A stretch of 10,136 nucleotides of DNA, taken from the NCBI GenBank assembly GCA_017938565.1, contig JAGBBI010000124.1:1-10136 (forward strand), read 5' to 3'. The notes beneath the pieces were generated by a model, which saw only the letters and a program-made list of their open reading frames with translations, was not told the origin of the DNA and did no database searches. Positions 7,514 through 10,136 of the stretch are shown here, piece after piece. This DNA is from Clostridia bacterium. GTDB taxonomy: Bacteria > Bacillota_A > Clostridia > Christensenellales > UBA1242. Every line of letters begins with the position of its first letter. Position 1 is the stretch's first letter. Position numbers and translations under genes: made by a program.

Positions 7514-7912
7514 TTACATAGTAAGCTCATCATCTGAATTTTCTTGTGTAATTGGTGATTTAGTCTGTATTGATAATTGTGTAAGTTCATGGCCTTGTGT
7601 TGAGCTTATCTCGGTTGCACTTTGTTTATAAGCTTTTAACAATTCATCATCACTTGCACAAAATCTTAATGGAGTTTTTGGTCTTAAACTTTCTAGGTAT
7701 TCTTGTTTTAGATTGGCTACGCTTTGTTTGGATTTATAGTAATTACTAATAAACAAAATTAATAAAGTAGTTACTCCACTTAATGAAATTAATATTGGTA
7801 TTAATAGTGTCATTATGCTAATATTCGTAAGTTCTAGTACTATAAACTCAATTATTAAAGTTAGCCAAAAAAACACGATTAACCCAGAAATTACTCTGGT
7901 GTTTTTGAACAT
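7514..7912 (-). CDS. small two-helix membrane protein of unknown function
   Basis: No family recognised. The 132-residue product has two adjacent membrane helices (about 7-28 and 32-57) with a short turn between them. A polar tail of about 75 residues follows, rich in Ser, Thr, Gln and Glu, and probably cytosolic because both flanks carry positive charge (FKNTR before, YYKSK after). The tail holds the pentapeptide SDDEL twice, at about 87-91 and at the very C-terminus (126-130). The ATG follows an AGGGAAGATG ribosome site. The gene is monocistronic, with a perfect consensus sigma-A promoter and a strong terminator, which argues it is a real, probably well-expressed gene. It is the only gene on this strand right of the origin, opposite to its neighbours. 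Confidence 0.8.
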   Translation of the reverse strand: MFKNTRVISGLIVFFWLTLIIEFIVLELTNISIMTLLIPILISLSGVTTLLILFISNYYKSKQSVANLKQEYLESLRPKTPLRFCASDDELLKAYKQSATEISSTQGHELTQLSIQTKSPITQENSDDELTM

Positions 7913-7943
7913 TTTTACATCTTCCCTATTTTTTTATAACTAA

Positions 7944-7972
7944 ATTATAATATGTAAAATTAAAGTTGTCAA
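7944..7972 (-). promoter_or_regulatory. perfect consensus sigma-A promoter
   Basis: Minus-strand TTGACA, a spacer of exactly 17 bases, then TATAAT. This is the full consensus, 32 bases upstream of the 132-residue membrane protein gene. It suggests strong constitutive transcription unless a repressor acts. Its -35 overlaps a possible divergent -35. Confidence 0.88.
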
Positions 7973-7995
7973 GAAAAGAAATTAATGTTTATAGG
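7966..7995 (+). promoter_or_regulatory. possible divergent promoter for the 81-residue gene
   Basis: TTGTCA, an 18-base spacer, then TATAGG, with TG three bases upstream of the -10. The -35 overlaps the -35 of the strong minus-strand promoter on the opposite strand, so the two would compete for polymerase. Weak -10 match. Confidence 0.35.
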
Positions 7996-8059
7996 TGTGG
8001 TTTTGATTTTAACAATTCTGGAAAAGCTGTTGAAATTAAAATTGTATTAAGGAGGAATA

Positions 8060-8305
8060 ATGAAAAAGTATAAGGATGAATTATCTAACAGCAAGGTCGT
8101 AAAAAATTTTAATTTAAGCGAGGGTATTTTTAACTTGATAAATGGCTTAACGAGTTTGCCTTCTCAAAAATGTGAACTTTTATGTTTTGCTTATGAATTT
8201 ATTGTTAATGGTAAATTAATCGATATTAGTAAAGACAATGATGCTGCTATAGATAAATTGTATCCAGTTTGCAGGTCTTTAAGGTTATCTAGTCAAAAGT
8301 TATAG
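8060..8305 (+). CDS. 81-residue hypothetical protein
   Basis: No family recognised. It is a small soluble protein with a basic N-terminus (MKKYKDELSNSK) and a likely helical middle (GIFNLINGLTSLPSQKCELLCFAYEF), including a Lys-Cys-Glu-Leu-Leu-Cys stretch. The C-terminus contains one more Cys (residue 71). The three Cys are too far apart for an obvious zinc site. No membrane segment or signal peptide is evident. The strongest evidence that it is real is the near-perfect AAGGAGG ribosome site four bases before the ATG. It stands between a divergent membrane protein gene and the pdaB-like gene. The 177-bp gap after it has no clear terminator, so read-through into the next gene is possible. Confidence 0.7.
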   Translation: MKKYKDELSNSKVVKNFNLSEGIFNLINGLTSLPSQKCELLCFAYEFIVNGKLIDISKDNDAAIDKLYPVCRSLRLSSQKL

Positions 8306-8482
8306 TTTTATTTTAGAAGTGTATTTTGGTTGGAATATTTTTAATTGGTAAAGCATAGCGTTTATTAAGGTTTAGAAGTATTTTGAGGTTTGTTTTATTC
8401 GACAGTATAAACATTTTTTTCTACAAAATATTGCTAACGTAGTAAAGTTAAAAATTTTATAATTGAGGAGTATTCAGTAATT

Positions 8483-9250
8483 ATGAGGTTCTTATGTCTT
8501 AATGCAAAACCTTTTAAAATTATTTTTTCACTTGCTATAGTTGCTATAATTGCATCAACAGCGGTTTACAAGTCTTCATCTGCAAGTGTTTATAATGGTT
8601 ATGCCGAAAGAAAGTTGCCTATTTATGGTGTGCAAACTGAAAAGAAAAACATTGCTATAACTTTTGACGCCGCATATGGAAGTGAAGAAACGCTAAAGAT
8701 TATTGATATATTAAAACAAAAAAATGTAACAGCGACCTTTTTCTTGGTGGGATTTTGGGTTGAAAAGTATCCAGAACTTGTTAAAACTTTAGATGAAAGC
8801 GGGATTGAAATTGGTACTCATTCCAATACTCATCCGTACATGTCTAAATTGAGTTCGGCTCAAATGCAAGCAGAATTATCTACGTCTATGGAACTTATTA
8901 AAAATATCACTGGTAAAGAAGTTTCTCTATTTAGGCCGCCTTATGGCGATTATAATGATACATTGATAAGTGTTGCTGATGAACTTAACTTAAAAACAAT
9001 TCAGTGGAGTGTTGATTCGCTTGATTGGAAGGGTTTGACAACATCACAAATGATGGCAAGGATTACCCCAAATGTGGAGAATGGTAGTATTATTTTATTT
9101 CATAATAATTCAGACCATATTGTTGAAGCACTGCCGGTAATAATTGATACACTACTTGAACAAGGTTACTCGCTTGTACATGTTTCAGATTTAATATATA
9201 AAGACAATTTCACAATTAATAACAATGGAATACAAATTAAAAATAATTAA
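8483..9250 (+). CDS. pdaB: polysaccharide deacetylase, PdaB-like sporulation type
   Basis: Carbohydrate esterase family 4 (NodB fold), predicted to act outside the membrane or in the forespore cortex on peptidoglycan-like sugars. The 255-residue protein starts with a basic stretch and one hydrophobic helix (about 12-29), a signal anchor. Motif 1 is TFDAAYG (60-66), where classic enzymes have TFDDG; the second Asp, normally a metal ligand, is Ala, as in PdaB proteins I recall. Motif 2 HSNTH (113-117) keeps the His pair, motif 3 is RPPYG (151-155), motif 4 DSLDW (178-182) and motif 5 LFH (205-207). The C-terminal LIYKDNFTINNNG segment is typical of the clostridial PdaB group. A GAGGAG site lies 12 bases before the ATG. 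It leads a two-gene unit with the SSB-like gene 20 bases downstream. No reliable promoter was identified in the upstream 177 bp; a sporulation sigma factor could be used. Confidence 0.88.
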   Translation: MRFLCLNAKPFKIIFSLAIVAIIASTAVYKSSSASVYNGYAERKLPIYGVQTEKKNIAITFDAAYGSEETLKIIDILKQKNVTATFFLVGFWVEKYPELVKTLDESGIEIGTHSNTHPYMSKLSSAQMQAELSTSMELIKNITGKEVSLFRPPYGDYNDTLISVADELNLKTIQWSVDSLDWKGLTTSQMMARITPNVENGSIILFHNNSDHIVEALPVIIDTLLEQGYSLVHVSDLIYKDNFTINNNGIQIKNN

Positions 9251-9270
9251 AAAACAAAGGGAGGAATACT

Positions 9271-9909
9271 ATGAATAGTATTTATGAAAAAAACAATGTC
9301 GCTCACATTTCGGGTAAGGTTGCAGAGGAACCACAATTTTCTCATTTAATTCTTGGAGAAGGTTTTTATAATTTGAATTTAGAGGTAATAAGACTTAGTG
9401 AAGAAGTAGATATATTGCCTGTTACGGTTTCTGAAAGACTTTTGGAAAGCGGAGTTGCAGAGGTTGGAAACTATATAAAAATTAAAGGTCAGTTAAGATC
9501 ATATAATAGTTATCAAAATAGAAAAAATCATCTTATACTTACTGTATTTGCAAGAGATATTGAAAAGGTTGAAGAAGAGGAAGCGGCAAACAGTCCTAAT
9601 CAGATATGTTTAAACGGTTATGTGTGCAGAACTCCAGTATACAGAACTACACCTTTTGGCAGAGAAATAGCGGATATATTGCTTGCAGTAAATAGATCAT
9701 ATAATAAATCGGATTATATACCTTGTATAACTTGGGGAAGAAATGCAAAATATACAAGCAAGCTCAATGTTGGAGATAATATAAAGGTTTTGGGAAGAAT
9801 ACAAAGCAGAAATTATCAGAAAAAATTAGAAGATGGCAGTGTAATTACAAAAACAGCTTATGAGGTTTCTGTTTCAAAGGTTGAAATATGCAAAAAAGCA
9901 GAAGAATAA
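9271..9909 (+). CDS. tandem OB-fold SSB-like protein
   Basis: Single-stranded DNA-binding family protein of 212 residues with two OB-fold halves. The first is about 7-100 (NNVAHISGKVAEEP, then GEGFYNLNLEVIRLS and ILPVTVSERLL). The second is about 109-207 (NQICLNGYVCRTPVYRTTP, then DYIPCITWGRN and VLGRIQSRNYQKK, the segment most like ordinary SSB). It lacks the acidic DDDIPF-type C-terminal tip that replicative SSB uses to recruit partners, so it is unlikely to be the main SSB. I recall similar two-domain proteins in clostridia, of unproven role. A strong GGGAGGA site lies five bases before the ATG, 20 bases after pdaB, which implies co-transcription. Right after the stop an A/T-only hairpin precedes the T-box promoter and may be a weak end signal. 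Confidence 0.85.
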   Translation: MNSIYEKNNVAHISGKVAEEPQFSHLILGEGFYNLNLEVIRLSEEVDILPVTVSERLLESGVAEVGNYIKIKGQLRSYNSYQNRKNHLILTVFARDIEKVEEEEAANSPNQICLNGYVCRTPVYRTTPFGREIADILLAVNRSYNKSDYIPCITWGRNAKYTSKLNVGDNIKVLGRIQSRNYQKKLEDGSVITKTAYEVSVSKVEICKKAEE

Positions 9910-9917
9910 AAAAATAA

Positions 9918-9946
9918 TTGATTTTTTTCAAACCATATGATACTAT
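9918..9946 (+). promoter_or_regulatory. promoter of the T-box leader
   Basis: TTGATT, a 17-base spacer, then TACTAT, with a TG dinucleotide one base upstream of the -10 (extended -10). Expected start is about 9953, just before the structured leader. Good motif match in the right place. Confidence 0.65.
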
Positions 9947-9952
9947 ATTTAA

Positions 9953-10136
9953 AAGTGTATTATATGTTAAAATCAATGATTGAAAGTAGTAGATGTATTT
10001 TATTTATTCAGCGAGTCGTTCGGCGGTGTGAGGTAACGATATAAAGGATACATTGAATGGATTCAGGAGATGCAGCATGAATTTTAGTAGTGTGAGCCGT
10101 TTGTCTTACGTTATAAAGACAGGATATTTTAGTATC
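9953..10136 (+). promoter_or_regulatory. T-box riboswitch leader, likely Trp-specific, 3' end outside the window
   Basis: A T-box leader senses uncharged tRNA through a specifier codon and an antiterminator. Conserved blocks are present in the right order: the kink-turn/specifier-loop 5' strand GATTGAAAGTAGTAGATG (9978-9995) and the AG-bulge block CAGCGAGTCG (10009-10018) followed by GGTGTGAG (10025-10032). Then come the specifier region GAA-TGG-A (10055-10061), CAGGAGATG (10064-10072), the stem II signature TGAA...AGTAG (10078-10090), and GCCGTTTGTC...ACGTTA (10097-10113) with a 6-bp stem TGTCTT / AAGACA. Outer pairing ATGTAT / ATACAT (9993-9998 and 10048-10053) and inner TCGTT / AACGA (10016-10020 and 10035-10039) support stem I. 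The antiterminator with its T-box proper and the regulated gene lie past the end. UGG would mean Trp; a one-base shifted reading, GGA (Gly), is less likely because a purine normally follows the specifier. Confidence 0.88.

Noticed and set aside
9905..9926. Intrinsic terminator for the SSB-like gene (AAAAAAAT / ATTTTTTT)
   Set aside because: Stem is only A/T pairs and it overlaps the T-box promoter; too weak to list as a terminator.

Overview
The window is the chromosomal replication-origin neighbourhood of a low-GC Gram-positive bacterium (Bacillota, clostridial side). The evidence is: very AT-rich DNA with short coding gaps; strong Shine-Dalgarno sites; the gyrB, recF, dnaA and dnaN set; a PdaB-type deacetylase of the kind tied to endospore formation; and the start of a T-box leader. 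No tRNA, rRNA, CRISPR array, insertion sequence or phage gene was seen. The genus cannot be named from this sequence; an uncultured gut-type clostridial lineage is a plausible guess.

Left arm (1-3012, minus strand): gyrB (its C-terminus runs off the window) lies downstream of recF. Each has its own promoter, and a hairpin terminator separates them. Centre (3120-5961, plus strand): dnaA and dnaN, divergent from recF. The 236-bp dnaA-dnaN gap has the layout of a Bacillus-type basal origin unwinding system: DnaA-box-like 9-mers, a short C-rich patch, six tandem DnaA-trios, an AT-rich stretch, then dnaN. The boxes are not the usual TTATCCACA but a TTTTCAACA family. The DnaA protein also carries an altered DNA-recognition signature (KDHATV instead of GRDHTTV). 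A second tight cluster of the same 9-mer lies beyond dnaN, next to a 74-bp tract that is almost pure A/T.

Right arm (6168-9909): a six-helix membrane protein of unknown function behind two promoters and a leader with three consecutive inverted repeats; a gap that may encode a small RNA; a small two-helix membrane protein on the minus strand, driven by a perfect consensus sigma-A promoter; an 81-residue orphan; and a two-gene unit of pdaB-like deacetylase plus a tandem OB-fold SSB-like protein. The window ends inside a T-box leader (about 9953-10136) whose specifier triplet reads most plausibly as UGG (Trp).

The genes in common form the initiation and early replication machinery. DnaA opens the origin, DnaN is the sliding clamp, gyrase relieves supercoiling, and RecF works on gaps at stalled forks. 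The most notable observation is the probable matched change of DnaA boxes and DnaA domain IV. No wholly new multi-gene system was found.
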